DNA of 64,000 bases from Deltaproteobacteria bacterium (GTDB lineage: Bacteria; Myxococcota_A; Polyangia; HGW-17; SLPX01): NCBI GenBank assembly GCA_021162935.1, contig JAGGXR010000028.1:1-64000 (forward strand). The letters run 5' to 3'. This document shows positions 1-8,923 of the stretch, in pieces (the first letter of the stretch is position 1; each line of letters starts with the position of its first letter). Both the position numbers and the translations under genes were made by a program. Under the pieces are notes generated by a model. The model made no database searches, had not been told where the DNA came from, and saw nothing but the letters and a program-made list of their open reading frames with translations.

Positions 1-2
1 CC

Positions 3-227
3 AAGGACCTGTGGAACGAGTACGTCGACCGCTACCATTACCTGATGCGGATCGGGCACGCGTTCAACGTCCTGGCACAGTACGGGGCCGCGTTCATCGA
101 GGTAGTCCGGACCATGGGGGTCAGGGGCTTTATCGACTTCGTGTGGGAGACCATAGCTGGGCCATGGCTAGACCACGAGCGAGTAAGGCAGGCCCTGGCC
201 ACCCACTATCAGCTTCGGCTGGGATAG
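3..227 (+). CDS. C-terminal fragment of a transposase-like protein (5' end outside window)
   Basis: The frame is open from the window edge and ends at a TAG, giving about 74 residues with the C-terminus QLRLG. The fragment is rich in aromatic residues and Arg (WNEYVDRYHYLMRIGHAFN, then GVRGFIDFVWETIAGPWLD). This recalls the C-terminal end of transposase-family proteins common in deltaproteobacteria, but that match is from memory and no DDE residue lies in the visible part. No terminal inverted repeat could be tested because the other end is outside the window. It may equally be the tail of an unrelated conserved protein. Confidence 0.45.
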   Translation, partial: KDLWNEYVDRYHYLMRIGHAFNVLAQYGAAFIEVVRTMGVRGFIDFVWETIAGPWLDHERVRQALATHYQLRLG

Positions 228-684
228 TCCCAGCCGAGGGCGAACAACAGGAGCGCTGAGCCATCCCCTCCAGATCCAAGTGTGTCCGGCCTCCGGGAGA
301 TCTTTGCAAATTCGCCAGCGCTACCCTACCGAAGGCCTACTCTGGGCTGGGCCTCGCTCCTGAAATCCCGAATACTCCTTCCTGTGCCCCCCTCCCAGCC
401 CTATCTCGGCCGCCAGCGGCCACTCGTGCGTCAGCGCTGATCGGCTCATCGCTTCCTTGACACCTGGGGGGAATCTTCCTAGCCTACGCTGCGTTCGGGC
501 GTTTCCAAATCATGGTCGCGTCCATGGGTGGAGCAGAAGGTGCTCCTGGCTTCTGCACCGGCCGCTCTGCAGACATTGCAGCAGGTTTACTGGTGAACGA
601 GTCATGGCACTCGGGCAAGGCTGAGCCGTGTCCGTCACGAGGACGAGGTTCGACGAAAGTCCGATGTAGGGAAGGAACGATTTG
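228..684. other. Intergenic region of about 455 bp
   Basis: No convincing gene is seen on either strand. It separates the transposase-like fragment from the membrane glycosyltransferase gene and carries one promoter-like sequence (457-485). Confidence 0.5.
457..485 (+). promoter_or_regulatory. Candidate sigma70-type promoter
   Basis: TTGACA at 457-462 is followed by a 17-base spacer and TAGCCT at 480-485. The -35 is consensus and the -10 is weak. It would serve the glycosyltransferase gene about 200 bases downstream. Confidence 0.35.
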
Positions 685-3162
685 GTGGGCAAGCAGGGTA
701 CATCGGAGGACGAACAGGGTGCGTCGTCGCGCGATTTAGGTAAGGTCGAATCGAGCGCAGCATCGAGCAGCAGCCACGACCCAACTCGGACGGGCTTGGG
801 CGCGTCCTGGCTTTCTCCCTCTACTTGGAGCACGCGCAGGATGACCATCGTGGTCCTGTTACTCTGCGCGCTTCTGTACGTTCCCATGGCTGGCTCCTAC
901 GGTTTGTGGGACCCGTGGGAGACGCATTATGGGCAGGTTTCACGGGGGATTCTCCAACGGTCTGACCCCATCAGTCCGTTTCGGGAGGACAAGTGGTTCT
1001 GGTCCAAGCCCATCATGACATTCTGGCTGGAATCAGCCGGCATGAGGCTGTTGGGCCTGAATCGGCTTGGATCGCCTGCATCGGAAATGGGGCTTTCCAG
1101 CGGACCTGAGTGGGGGATGCGGCTGCCCATTATTTTGATGAGTCTCATTGGACTTTGGGCACTGTTCGCCGTGGTCCGTCGGCTCTTTTCGAGAAGGGCG
1201 GCGCTCCTGTCGGTGTTGGTCTGTGCCACGTCGCCCATGTATGCACTGATCACGAGGCAGGCCATCACGGACATACCGTTAGTCGGGCCGCTGACGGCGG
1301 TCCTTGCGTTGCTGATGCTCGCGATCTTTTCGGATCCGAAGGAGCGTCCCAAGGAGATGCCGTCTTTGCGGCCCTGGATGCTGATGCCTGCCGTGCTCGT
1401 CATGATGCTGGCGGTCTGGCCCGGCCAGGACGGGCGGTCGCTATTTTACGTGGAGCCCTGGTTTGGTTTGGCGGAACTGGTCGTGGGTGGCGCGGCAACC
1501 ATGGCCGTGTTGCGGCTTGGGCCGACTGGAGCGGGCAGACGCATCCCGTGGCTCTATTGGGCTCTGTTGGGTGGTCAGCTTGTGCTTGGTGCGGCCGGCT
1601 TCGTGTTCAGTGGGCCGCCCACCGGGGTCTGGACCGTGCTCATGACGGGGGCCTTGGCGTTCGGGACCTGGGAACTCTACACGGGCAAGAAAGTCGCCGT
1701 GACTGCATGGCATCTGTTTGGCCTGGCCCTCGCCCTGGTGACCTGGCCCCAGTATTTCCTGTTCGGGAGCCTGATTGGGCCCAAGTTCGAGTACGTGGTT
1801 GGTCCCATCGCAGGGTTGAGGATCAATCTGTTCGGCTGGCCCTACATGGTGCCCTGGATCGCGCTGTGGGGCTATTACCTGGCGTCCACCGTGCTGTCCA
1901 AGGATCGGTCGTCGCGGCGGCTCTACCTCCATCTCGCCTGGATGCTCGCCGGGATCGCTGTGTTGGCCAAAGGCCTGGGCGGCCTGTTTCTCCCCATGGC
2001 TGTGGTGGGCGTGTTCATCCTCGTGACCCGCCGATGGCGTCTGTTGGGCGACCTGGAATTGGGCCGCGGATTGGCCCTGTGGTTCGCCGTGGCGGCGCCC
2101 TGGCACCACGCCATGTGGATCCGCCACGGGAACGGATTCTGGAGCGAATACGTCATTCATCACAACTTCAAGCGTCTGGAGCTTGGAGTCCACGGTCAGC
2201 GAGGCAGCCTCGAATACTTCATCCATCAACTCGGATTCGGCATGTTTCCCTGGAGTGCCTTGATTCCACCGGCGCTCCTGCGTTGGATTTTGGGGCCCAC
2301 GGATCGGGATCGTCGGGGGCAGATCAAGACCTTCCTGGTGGTCTGGGCCGGGCTGACGTTCACCTTGTTCGCCATGATGGAGACCAAGTTTCATCACTAC
2401 ATCCTGCCAGCCATTCCACCGTTGGCCATCCTCGTCGGCGTATGGCTCGACGAGGCGCTGGACCGGAAAGATGCGGGCGTGGTGCTGGCCGGCTTGTTCG
2501 CGATTGGATTCGTACTCCTGTTGGGGCGTGACCTCTACCGTGACCCCCAGCATCTCGTGCTCATGTTCATCTACAAGTACGATCGCCTGTTTCCCTATGA
2601 ACTCAAGTTCGAGCCTGGGATCGCCATGATCACGACTCTGGTCGTGCTGGCCTTGGTGGCGTTCACCATCCCGAAGCTGCGACGCTACTCGTCTTGGGCG
2701 CTCGCTGTGGCCGGCGTGGTCGTGGCCCTGTGGACCATCGACGACTATCTCGTGCGGCTCAGCCCGCATTGGAGCCAGAAGCAACTCCATGCGACGTACT
2801 ACAAATACCGAAAGGGCCCGCAGGAACGGTTGATCGCTTGGGAACTGAACTGGCACGGTGAGAATTTTTATTCGAAGAACCGAGTCATCATTCACATGGA
2901 GCCCAAGAAGGTCAAAGAATTCCAGGCGTATCTGCGGCGGTACGAGGGTTGGACCTTCTACATCATCTTGGAGCATGGGCGATACAACACCCTCAAGCGG
3001 ACTCTGCCGACCGAGCGGGCTCGTCAGACGCTTCGGATCATCGGACCGGACGGCAAGCCCTGGCCGGACGTTTGGGTGAAGCACTTCCGGGACAAGCGGT
3101 TCTCGGTGCTCAAGAAGCCGTACATGAACAACAAGTTCCTGCTCGTGAAGACCACGATTTGA
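685..3162 (+). CDS. GT39/ArnT-type polytopic membrane glycosyltransferase
   Basis: About 825 residues. A Ser-rich cytoplasmic N-terminus of about 50 residues precedes a first membrane helix (MTIVVLLLCALLYVPMAG). The next loop holds GLWDPWETHYGQ, the acidic D/E signature of GT39/PMT_2 enzymes such as ArnT. Many further helices follow to about residue 650, then a soluble domain of about 180 residues. Family members move a sugar from a polyprenyl-phosphate donor onto lipid A, protein or another acceptor on the periplasmic face; the acceptor cannot be told here. The start is chosen as GTG 685, 8 bases after AAGGA; TTG 682 in the same frame is possible. The gene stands alone and converges on the Nudix gene. 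Confidence 0.85.
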   Translation: MGKQGTSEDEQGASSRDLGKVESSAASSSSHDPTRTGLGASWLSPSTWSTRRMTIVVLLLCALLYVPMAGSYGLWDPWETHYGQVSRGILQRSDPISPFREDKWFWSKPIMTFWLESAGMRLLGLNRLGSPASEMGLSSGPEWGMRLPIILMSLIGLWALFAVVRRLFSRRAALLSVLVCATSPMYALITRQAITDIPLVGPLTAVLALLMLAIFSDPKERPKEMPSLRPWMLMPAVLVMMLAVWPGQDGRSLFYVEPWFGLAELVVGGAATMAVLRLGPTGAGRRIPWLYWALLGGQLVLGAAGFVFSGPPTGVWTVLMTGALAFGTWELYTGKKVAVTAWHLFGLALALVTWPQYFLFGSLIGPKFEYVVGPIAGLRINLFGWPYMVPWIALWGYYLASTVLSKDRSSRRLYLHLAWMLAGIAVLAKGLGGLFLPMAVVGVFILVTRRWRLLGDLELGRGLALWFAVAAPWHHAMWIRHGNGFWSEYVIHHNFKRLELGVHGQRGSLEYFIHQLGFGMFPWSALIPPALLRWILGPTDRDRRGQIKTFLVVWAGLTFTLFAMMETKFHHYILPAIPPLAILVGVWLDEALDRKDAGVVLAGLFAIGFVLLLGRDLYRDPQHLVLMFIYKYDRLFPYELKFEPGIAMITTLVVLALVAFTIPKLRRYSSWALAVAGVVVALWTIDDYLVRLSPHWSQKQLHATYYKYRKGPQERLIAWELNWHGENFYSKNRVIIHMEPKKVKEFQAYLRRYEGWTFYIILEHGRYNTLKRTLPTERARQTLRIIGPDGKPWPDVWVKHFRDKRFSVLKKPYMNNKFLLVKTTI

Positions 3163-3204
3163 CCGACAGTCCCCCCGTTGCGAGCAGAATTGGTATTTAT
3201 CGCC

Positions 3205-3855
3205 CTATGCGAGGGCAGAGGCAACGAGCTTCGACCAGGTTTCCATGGGTTTGTTCGGGTCGCGGGCCATGGCGGCGATTTCGCCCGCAGGTCGAAATCC
3301 TCCTTCGAGTTGGTCTGGTTCGAGGACCCGCGCCTCGGGGCGTTCCACCTCGACTCCAAGGACGAGACCGAAGTGGACCGAGCCCACGGAGTTGCCGTCA
3401 TCGTTGACCACGCCGACCACTTCGACCGACTTTGCAGGGGGCAGGGAGACTTCCTCGTTCAGTTCCCTCCAGGCGGCGCAGGCCAGGGTTCGACCGATGA
3501 CATCCGCCAGCGGGCCCATTGCGCCAAGATCGGCGGACGGTTCTGCGTCCCTGGGATTGACGTGGCCTCCGACTCCGATGGTGCGCTTTCCGTGGAGTCT
3601 GGCCTCGGCGCCTCCCATCAGTCGCTGCAGAGCGAGCACCTGATCGCCGCAGGTGACCATGCAGTAAGGAATCGTCTGTTTGAGAGATGAGTCCTGCTCA
3701 GCCCAGCGACGCTCCACGAAGAACCCCTTTTCCTTGATGCGGCCCAGGAGAGTGGCCACGGAGACGTCCGTGTCTGTGGCCTCGATGGGCAGAAACCCTT
3801 GGGGAAAGGACAGGTCGAACAGATCCTGTCGGCGAACCACGTAGATGAATTCCAT
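3205..3855 (-). CDS. Nudix-family hydrolase (COG4112-like)
   Basis: 216 residues. The central part has GVGGHVN, then after an insert of about 30 residues AWRELNEEVSL, which fits the REUxEE core of the Nudix box with a long spacer between Gly and the Glu cluster. This arrangement, with an N-terminal segment before the fold (MEFIYVVRRQDLFDL), resembles proteins filed as predicted MutT-type phosphoesterases. The substrate is not predictable. The ATG at 3855 is preceded by a GGAGA ribosome binding site. It lies 66 bases downstream of the exported-protein gene on the same strand, so the two may be co-transcribed. Confidence 0.75.
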   Translation of the reverse strand: MEFIYVVRRQDLFDLSFPQGFLPIEATDTDVSVATLLGRIKEKGFFVERRWAEQDSSLKQTIPYCMVTCGDQVLALQRLMGGAEARLHGKRTIGVGGHVNPRDAEPSADLGAMGPLADVIGRTLACAAWRELNEEVSLPPAKSVEVVGVVNDDGNSVGSVHFGLVLGVEVERPEARVLEPDQLEGGFRPAGEIAAMARDPNKPMETWSKLVASALA

Positions 3856-3921
3856 TCCATGTCTCCTGTGCGTTGCATTGAGCCCAGAGCGCTCGCAAGT
3901 TTCGGCGGCCCTGGTCGATGG

Positions 3922-4707
3922 TCACTGTACGGGGAAAGGCCACTTTCCCGGCTTCTCGTGGATCTGGGTGATCGCGCTGTGCCCGAATCCGAGCAATTCG
4001 AGTTTGAGACTCGGTGAGTCGAGTTGAACCAGGCCGAAAATGGGGATTTTCGAACTGACCCAAAAGTGTGTCTTTCTCCCCAGTCGGTCTCGAACGATGT
4101 AGTGATCCGTCTGGAAACGGCCGGCCGCAACGGTGATGGGGCCTTTGCCGGCCAGGGTCGCTTTGCCCCGAGGCGTCGGCAGGTAGAGGTCCATCAGCTT
4201 GGCTCCTTTGCGCAGCGGCAGCAGGAGCGCCTGGTGTCCGCCTGGTTTCCAGATGGCTTTGATGACCTTCGCATGACTCGAACTCGGATTCTGCACCAGG
4301 ACTTTGATGATGAGCGTCTTGAGTCTGCCCCAGCGAAGCACGTGTTCCCACCATTGCGTGGTTCGAGTCGGCTGGCCCACCAGAGCCAGTTTCCAGCGAA
4401 AGACCTGTCCGGTACGTCGATTGCCCACGGCGTATTCGGCCCAGCCGCCAACCTTGGTGTTTTTGGCCGATGCCTTGAGTTGGGAGGGAATCTGACGTTG
4501 GGGCAGCATGCCGGGAAGCGGAGGTCCCGCCAGGACAGCCGGTGCGGCTGCCGCTGCCATGACGATTGTGACCGCGAGCAGCGCAACAGCACGGCGCACG
4601 AGGCCCACGGAGGGCACGAGCCTTCGTTCCACCCACACAGGGGGGCGATGGATACCGTTTCTGTAACGTTTCCGGACTCTCGTGGGCTCGTCGTACATCC
4701 CGTTCAC
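3922..4707 (-). CDS. Exported protein of unknown function
   Basis: 261 residues from the longest start. A basic stretch is followed by a hydrophobic segment (AVALLAVTIVMAAAAAPAVLA) that reads as a signal peptide ending near residue 60, so the true start is probably one of several in-frame GTG codons closer to it. The mature part is beta-rich without Cys (VGGWAEYAVGNRRTG, GRFQTDHYIVRDRLGRKTHF) and looks like an outer-membrane-associated or periplasmic beta-sandwich similar in style to DUF3108 proteins; this is only an impression. It sits between the S9 peptidase and the Nudix gene, all on the minus strand. Confidence 0.65.
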   Translation of the reverse strand: MNGMYDEPTRVRKRYRNGIHRPPVWVERRLVPSVGLVRRAVALLAVTIVMAAAAAPAVLAGPPLPGMLPQRQIPSQLKASAKNTKVGGWAEYAVGNRRTGQVFRWKLALVGQPTRTTQWWEHVLRWGRLKTLIIKVLVQNPSSSHAKVIKAIWKPGGHQALLLPLRKGAKLMDLYLPTPRGKATLAGKGPITVAAGRFQTDHYIVRDRLGRKTHFWVSSKIPIFGLVQLDSPSLKLELLGFGHSAITQIHEKPGKWPFPVQ

Positions 4708-4825
4708 CTGTTCATCTCTGTCGGTCGATCATCCTGGCCTTCCCTATTCGACGCGCATGGGCGCCGATCCATTTCATCGGTGACGTCCCGGCAGCAAGCC
4801 GTTGTCCGAACGGCCTCACCGTGGC

Positions 4826-6946
4826 CTACCGGTGCCTCAGGTATCGCCCGAGCCAGTTGTGGACCACGGACCACCACAAGAGCCGGTTTTTAGGTTTGGT
4901 CACGAAGTGGTACTCGTCCGGATAATACAAGAATCGAGAGGGCACGCCCCGTCGCTGCAGAGCAGTGAACAGCTCCATGCCCTGGGTCACGGGCACCCGA
5001 AAGTCCTGTTGGCCGTGGATGATGAGCGTCGGCGTGACCCAGTGCTGGACGTAGTTGTTGGGCGACCAGCGTTGGTACTGGCTCCTTCTGGTGCGACCCC
5101 AAGGAGTGCCGCGGAACTCCCATTCGGGGAACCAGAGTTCCTCGGTTCCTCCATACATGGAGGTCAGGTCGTAGACGCCGTCGTGGGTGACCAGACACTT
5201 GAATCGCTTCGTGTGGCCGCCGATCCAGGCGATCATGTAGCCGCCGTAGGAGGCGCCCGCCGCGCAGACGCGATTTCCGTCGAGGCTCCGGTCATGCTTG
5301 AGAGCAGCTTTGAGTCCCATCATGATATCCTTGTACGGCTTGCCGCCCCAGTCGCCGCTGATAGAATTCGTGAAGGCCTGGCCGTAGCCCACCGACCCGT
5401 GGAAGTTCACCATGACGATGGCGTAGCCGGGCGCAGCAAACATCTGCGAGTTCCAACGAGGATGAAAGTCGTCCCCGAGCATGCCCTGGGGACCGCCGTG
5501 GATCATCATCACCACTGGAATCCTGCCGGGCCTGGTGCATGCTTTGGCTGGTTTGAGCACGAAGGTCTGGATGCGCTGACCCGCTGCGCCTCGGTACCAG
5601 AACGACGTGAGTTTTCCCAGGTATCGCGACTGGACGAACCAGTCGTTGAAGTGGGTGATGGGACGCAGCCGTCTGGCGGCCAGGTCGAATCGGAACAACT
5701 CGGGCGGGCGGTCCGCAGCCTGGGAACCGAACACGAGGAATCGGCCGTTTTTGCTGATGCGCAGCGATCGTGCGAATACCTTCTGGACCACGGTGCGTGC
5801 CGGCCCTCCTGTCACTGGTACGGCGAATACCGGCACGTGTCCCCGATCCTCCGCAGTGAAGTAGATGGTCTTTCCGTCGGGAGCCCAAACGAAGTCATTC
5901 ACGGATCGGTCGAAGGTGCGGAGCAACGTTCTCGTGCGCGATGACCTCAGATCGAAGATCACGATGCGGCTGCGGTCCGACTCGAAACCAGGACGCACCA
6001 TGGCCTTGTAGGCAAGAAAGCGACCGTCGGGCGAGAATCTGGGCCCAGCCTGGGCCGCGTGGGATCGTGTCAGACGCCTCGGCCGACGCGGGGCGCCGGT
6101 CACCAAGAAGATGTCGTTGTTCGTGCTTGCGGCCGGGATTCGGTCCGTGTTCTTCACGTACGCGATCGACCGACCATCGGGCGACGCCACGTAATCATGC
6201 GATGTTCCCAGATCGAGAGGAGGCACGTTCGCCTGGCCAGGAGTTACGTCGAACGTCTTTCCGGTGCGCGAATCCACCTTGAAGACGTGGCTGACGTTTT
6301 TGTCGGTCCAGTGGTTCCAACTGCGATAGAAGAGGTGGTTGAACACCTTTGCCTTGATGTGCGATTTGCCATTGCACCAATTCCTGCAGGCTGCGGTCTT
6401 GCATGTTCTGAGTGCGCAGGGACGCTTCACGTCCGACGTAACGAGCAGGAACCTGCCGTCCGGTGACCAGCGCGGATCCGATGCGCCTTGTGGAAGATGG
6501 GTGAACTGTCTCGCCTCGCCGCCTGCGGCAAAGGGAAGAATCCAAACCTGCGGCTTGCCGGACCTGTTGGACACGAATGCGAGCTTCGACCCATCGGGTG
6601 ACCAAGCGGGCGCCATGTTCGCCGTGCCCGTGTTTGCGAGACGCCTAGCCGGGCCTCCGTTGCTCGACACCACATATATCTGGTACGTATTGCTGTTCGT
6701 CTTTTGATTCGAAGCCTTCACCGTGAACGCGACCCATCTGCCGTTTGGGCTGATCTGGGGTCCGAACGGTGTCTTGATGGCCACGAGATCCGCTGCGCTC
6801 ATACAGGTCTTCGCATGGGCCGTCCGGGCTGCCTGGGTCACCAGGAGCGCCGTCGCCGCCATGACTCCGAGACGCGTCCAGCCGGCAGCTCGGCCTGAAC
6901 GTGCCTTGGATTTCATATTGAGATGATTGGGTCGAAGAGTCATCAC
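4826..6946 (-). CDS. S9 family prolyl oligopeptidase-like exported peptidase
   Basis: 706 residues. A signal peptide (about 1-45, ending TARTAHA) is followed by a seven-bladed-type propeller rich in WSPDG, FSPDGR and SPDGRSIAY repeats (about 50-430), then an alpha/beta hydrolase domain. The nucleophile is in GASYGGYM (Ser near 567), the Asp in GQQDFRVP and the His in DEYHF near the C-terminus, so the triad is complete. Members cleave oligopeptides or acylated peptides. GGAGG lies 5 bases before the ATG. The gene starts a minus-strand run with 3922-4707. Confidence 0.9.
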   Translation of the reverse strand: MMTLRPNHLNMKSKARSGRAAGWTRLGVMAATALLVTQAARTAHAKTCMSAADLVAIKTPFGPQISPNGRWVAFTVKASNQKTNSNTYQIYVVSSNGGPARRLANTGTANMAPAWSPDGSKLAFVSNRSGKPQVWILPFAAGGEARQFTHLPQGASDPRWSPDGRFLLVTSDVKRPCALRTCKTAACRNWCNGKSHIKAKVFNHLFYRSWNHWTDKNVSHVFKVDSRTGKTFDVTPGQANVPPLDLGTSHDYVASPDGRSIAYVKNTDRIPAASTNNDIFLVTGAPRRPRRLTRSHAAQAGPRFSPDGRFLAYKAMVRPGFESDRSRIVIFDLRSSRTRTLLRTFDRSVNDFVWAPDGKTIYFTAEDRGHVPVFAVPVTGGPARTVVQKVFARSLRISKNGRFLVFGSQAADRPPELFRFDLAARRLRPITHFNDWFVQSRYLGKLTSFWYRGAAGQRIQTFVLKPAKACTRPGRIPVVMMIHGGPQGMLGDDFHPRWNSQMFAAPGYAIVMVNFHGSVGYGQAFTNSISGDWGGKPYKDIMMGLKAALKHDRSLDGNRVCAAGASYGGYMIAWIGGHTKRFKCLVTHDGVYDLTSMYGGTEELWFPEWEFRGTPWGRTRRSQYQRWSPNNYVQHWVTPTLIIHGQQDFRVPVTQGMELFTALQRRGVPSRFLYYPDEYHFVTKPKNRLLWWSVVHNWLGRYLRHR

Positions 6947-7135
6947 GTCCTCCGGATGAGAAAGAGTTCAGTCGGTGAATCTGCATCCTTGTAGATCGAA
7001 GTTTCGTGGAAGTCGAGAGGGTGGACGAGAATCAGGAAGCCGCTGTTCGAGCATTGCAGCCGTCGGTCATGTGTCACGCTTCAACGTTTGCGTCTGGGCC
7101 TCCGGCCCCAACGGCCGGGATTGGTCGAGCCTGGG

Positions 7136-8830
7136 TCACTGGCCGGATGGCTGGGTTGGACGCCGACTGTTTCTTCGACGCAGCAAGCCAAGCAGGAGGA
7201 GCATGGCGACGACCACCGAAGAACCGCCTTGGTTCGAGGACTGGCTGCAACCGCATCCCTCGTCGCCATGGCTCGTGTTGTTGGTGCCTCCGTCGGTCGT
7301 TTGGGCTGCGTCGTGGCTCGTCGTCCCCCCATCTCCGGTTGCCGCGTCGCGGCCCGAACCACCATCCAGCCCGCCGTCTGATGCCGTTGCTCCCAATTCG
7401 AAGGCGCCGATGTCGGGTTGTGCGCCTCGTTGCCTGCCCAAGATGTCAACCGTTGGCATGTGGCTCGAATCAGCCGCATCCTTGGCGGCGCTGGCGTCGC
7501 CGATGACGCCGTAGGTCATGACGAGTCGCTCGAATTCCTGTCGGATGGTCGTGGCGCCACTGGTAAATTGGTGGTTGGTCTCGTCCCACACGGGGAGCAC
7601 GATGTTCCCTTGGTCCGTTTCGAGCGCTGGATCGCCCACGATACGGTTCGCGTCGTCTGCTGGTGTGGGCGTGCCCGAAGTCGGCAGCGCGGTCTGGGCG
7701 TTGTAATAGAGATTGTGGTCCAGCACGATGCTCGAAGTATCCACGTCGCCGTAGGTGAACACGAGCGGGTCGTCCATGGTTCCGGTCGGGTCGGCAAAGA
7801 TGTTGTTGTATGCGAAGATGTCACGAATCTGCAGGTTGTCACCTTCGGTGCCGATGCGAAACCCGTAGCCTCGCGCAGGCAGGTCGCCAATAACCGTGTT
7901 CGCCTCCACCGTGACGTTCCGTACTCCCTTGAGCTGGAATGGTGCGCCCAGGGGCATGGACGAGTTGCCGATGATTAGGTTGTTGGCGATGAGTGCATCG
8001 GAGATCATGACCTCCGCATTGGCGTCTTCGCCCAGTTGGACGAAGGCTTGGTCGTTCGGGCCGTGCCAGTTCAGAAACACGTTACGCGAAATGTTGTAGC
8101 GCGGGCTGCGCGGCGTGATGCCTAGGCTGGCTGCATCCACTTGGCGTTTGATCGTGATAAAGGACTGGGCGTTGTCCGAATGCCGCGAAAAAAAGATGTT
8201 CTCGGTGATATCGAGTTCGCCGGGCCGAACCGAGTCGATCAGGTCTGCTCCCGGTGCGTTGGCCCGGTCATAGAATACGTTGCCCGTGATCTGGATGTTT
8301 TTGGGGTAATAGGGATCGCCGCCGCGGTTGATTTTGAGCAGCTCGTTGCAGGTGCCCGGCGCGCTGTTGCCAAAGACGATGTTGTTTCGGAAGATGATGT
8401 CCTGGGCATCCTGAAAATGCACCAGGTCCTCGCCCTCGCGGGTCGTGCATTGGTGGTTCGGATCCGCGTTGGACATGACGAATCCTTCGATGATGATTTT
8501 GGCCGAGCCCTTCGTGTAGATAAAAAACACGGGCCCCGCATTCTCGGCATTGGTGAGCTTCGCCCGGTAGGGGTGCTCTGCCGAAATGGTCACCCAGTCG
8601 TCGAAGGAACGACTGATGTTGATGGCGCCCACGTACAGACCGTCCATGACGAGCAGTGTGTCTCCACTGCTCAGATGGGCAACCGCGTATTTCATCGGCC
8701 ATGGGTGGGCCTGCGACCCATCACCGCTTTCGGTGCCGTCCGGCCCCGCGTAGTACGTCGCAGCCCTTGCCGTGGAACCGACGGAGGCTAGGACCCCGAT
8801 GATGGAAGCGAAGAAAATCCGTCTGAACAT
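7136..8830 (-). CDS. Secreted right-handed beta-helix protein with MYXO-CTERM-like tail
   Basis: 564 residues. Signal peptide 1-24 (ends STARA), then a start typical of parallel beta-helix proteins (YYAGPDGTESGDGSQ) and repeated N-rich turns such as RNNIVFGNS, ITGNVFYDRA and ISRNVFLNWHG, as in pectate-lyase-like or NosD/CASH folds. A GGxDGG linker leads to GDEGCGCSQ, a hydrophobic helix (SVVVAMLLLLGLL) and RRRNSRR, the layout of the MYXO-CTERM sorting signal, so it is probably held at the cell surface after processing. No catalytic residues for a lyase can be assigned; carbohydrate binding or cleavage is inference. GGAGGG lies just before the ATG. Confidence 0.85.
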   Translation of the reverse strand: MFRRIFFASIIGVLASVGSTARAATYYAGPDGTESGDGSQAHPWPMKYAVAHLSSGDTLLVMDGLYVGAINISRSFDDWVTISAEHPYRAKLTNAENAGPVFFIYTKGSAKIIIEGFVMSNADPNHQCTTREGEDLVHFQDAQDIIFRNNIVFGNSAPGTCNELLKINRGGDPYYPKNIQITGNVFYDRANAPGADLIDSVRPGELDITENIFFSRHSDNAQSFITIKRQVDAASLGITPRSPRYNISRNVFLNWHGPNDQAFVQLGEDANAEVMISDALIANNLIIGNSSMPLGAPFQLKGVRNVTVEANTVIGDLPARGYGFRIGTEGDNLQIRDIFAYNNIFADPTGTMDDPLVFTYGDVDTSSIVLDHNLYYNAQTALPTSGTPTPADDANRIVGDPALETDQGNIVLPVWDETNHQFTSGATTIRQEFERLVMTYGVIGDASAAKDAADSSHMPTVDILGRQRGAQPDIGAFELGATASDGGLDGGSGRDAATGDGGTTSHDAAQTTDGGTNNTSHGDEGCGCSQSSNQGGSSVVVAMLLLLGLLRRRNSRRPTQPSGQ

Positions 8831-8923
8831 GATGTCCCTCCATGACGGTCTGGCGCGACGTGGACGGCCTGGCCCGACGTGTTGTCGGTTTTCGGTTGCT
8901 GATCGTCCCTTCGGGCTCCCCTT

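Noticed and set aside
1441-3084. 547-codon antisense frame under the glycosyltransferase gene
   Set aside because: No domain, high His/Gln/Pro content and full overlap with a well-supported gene.
7102-7118. Terminator after the beta-helix gene
   Set aside because: CCGGCC and GGCCGG can form a hairpin, but there is no T-run on either strand.
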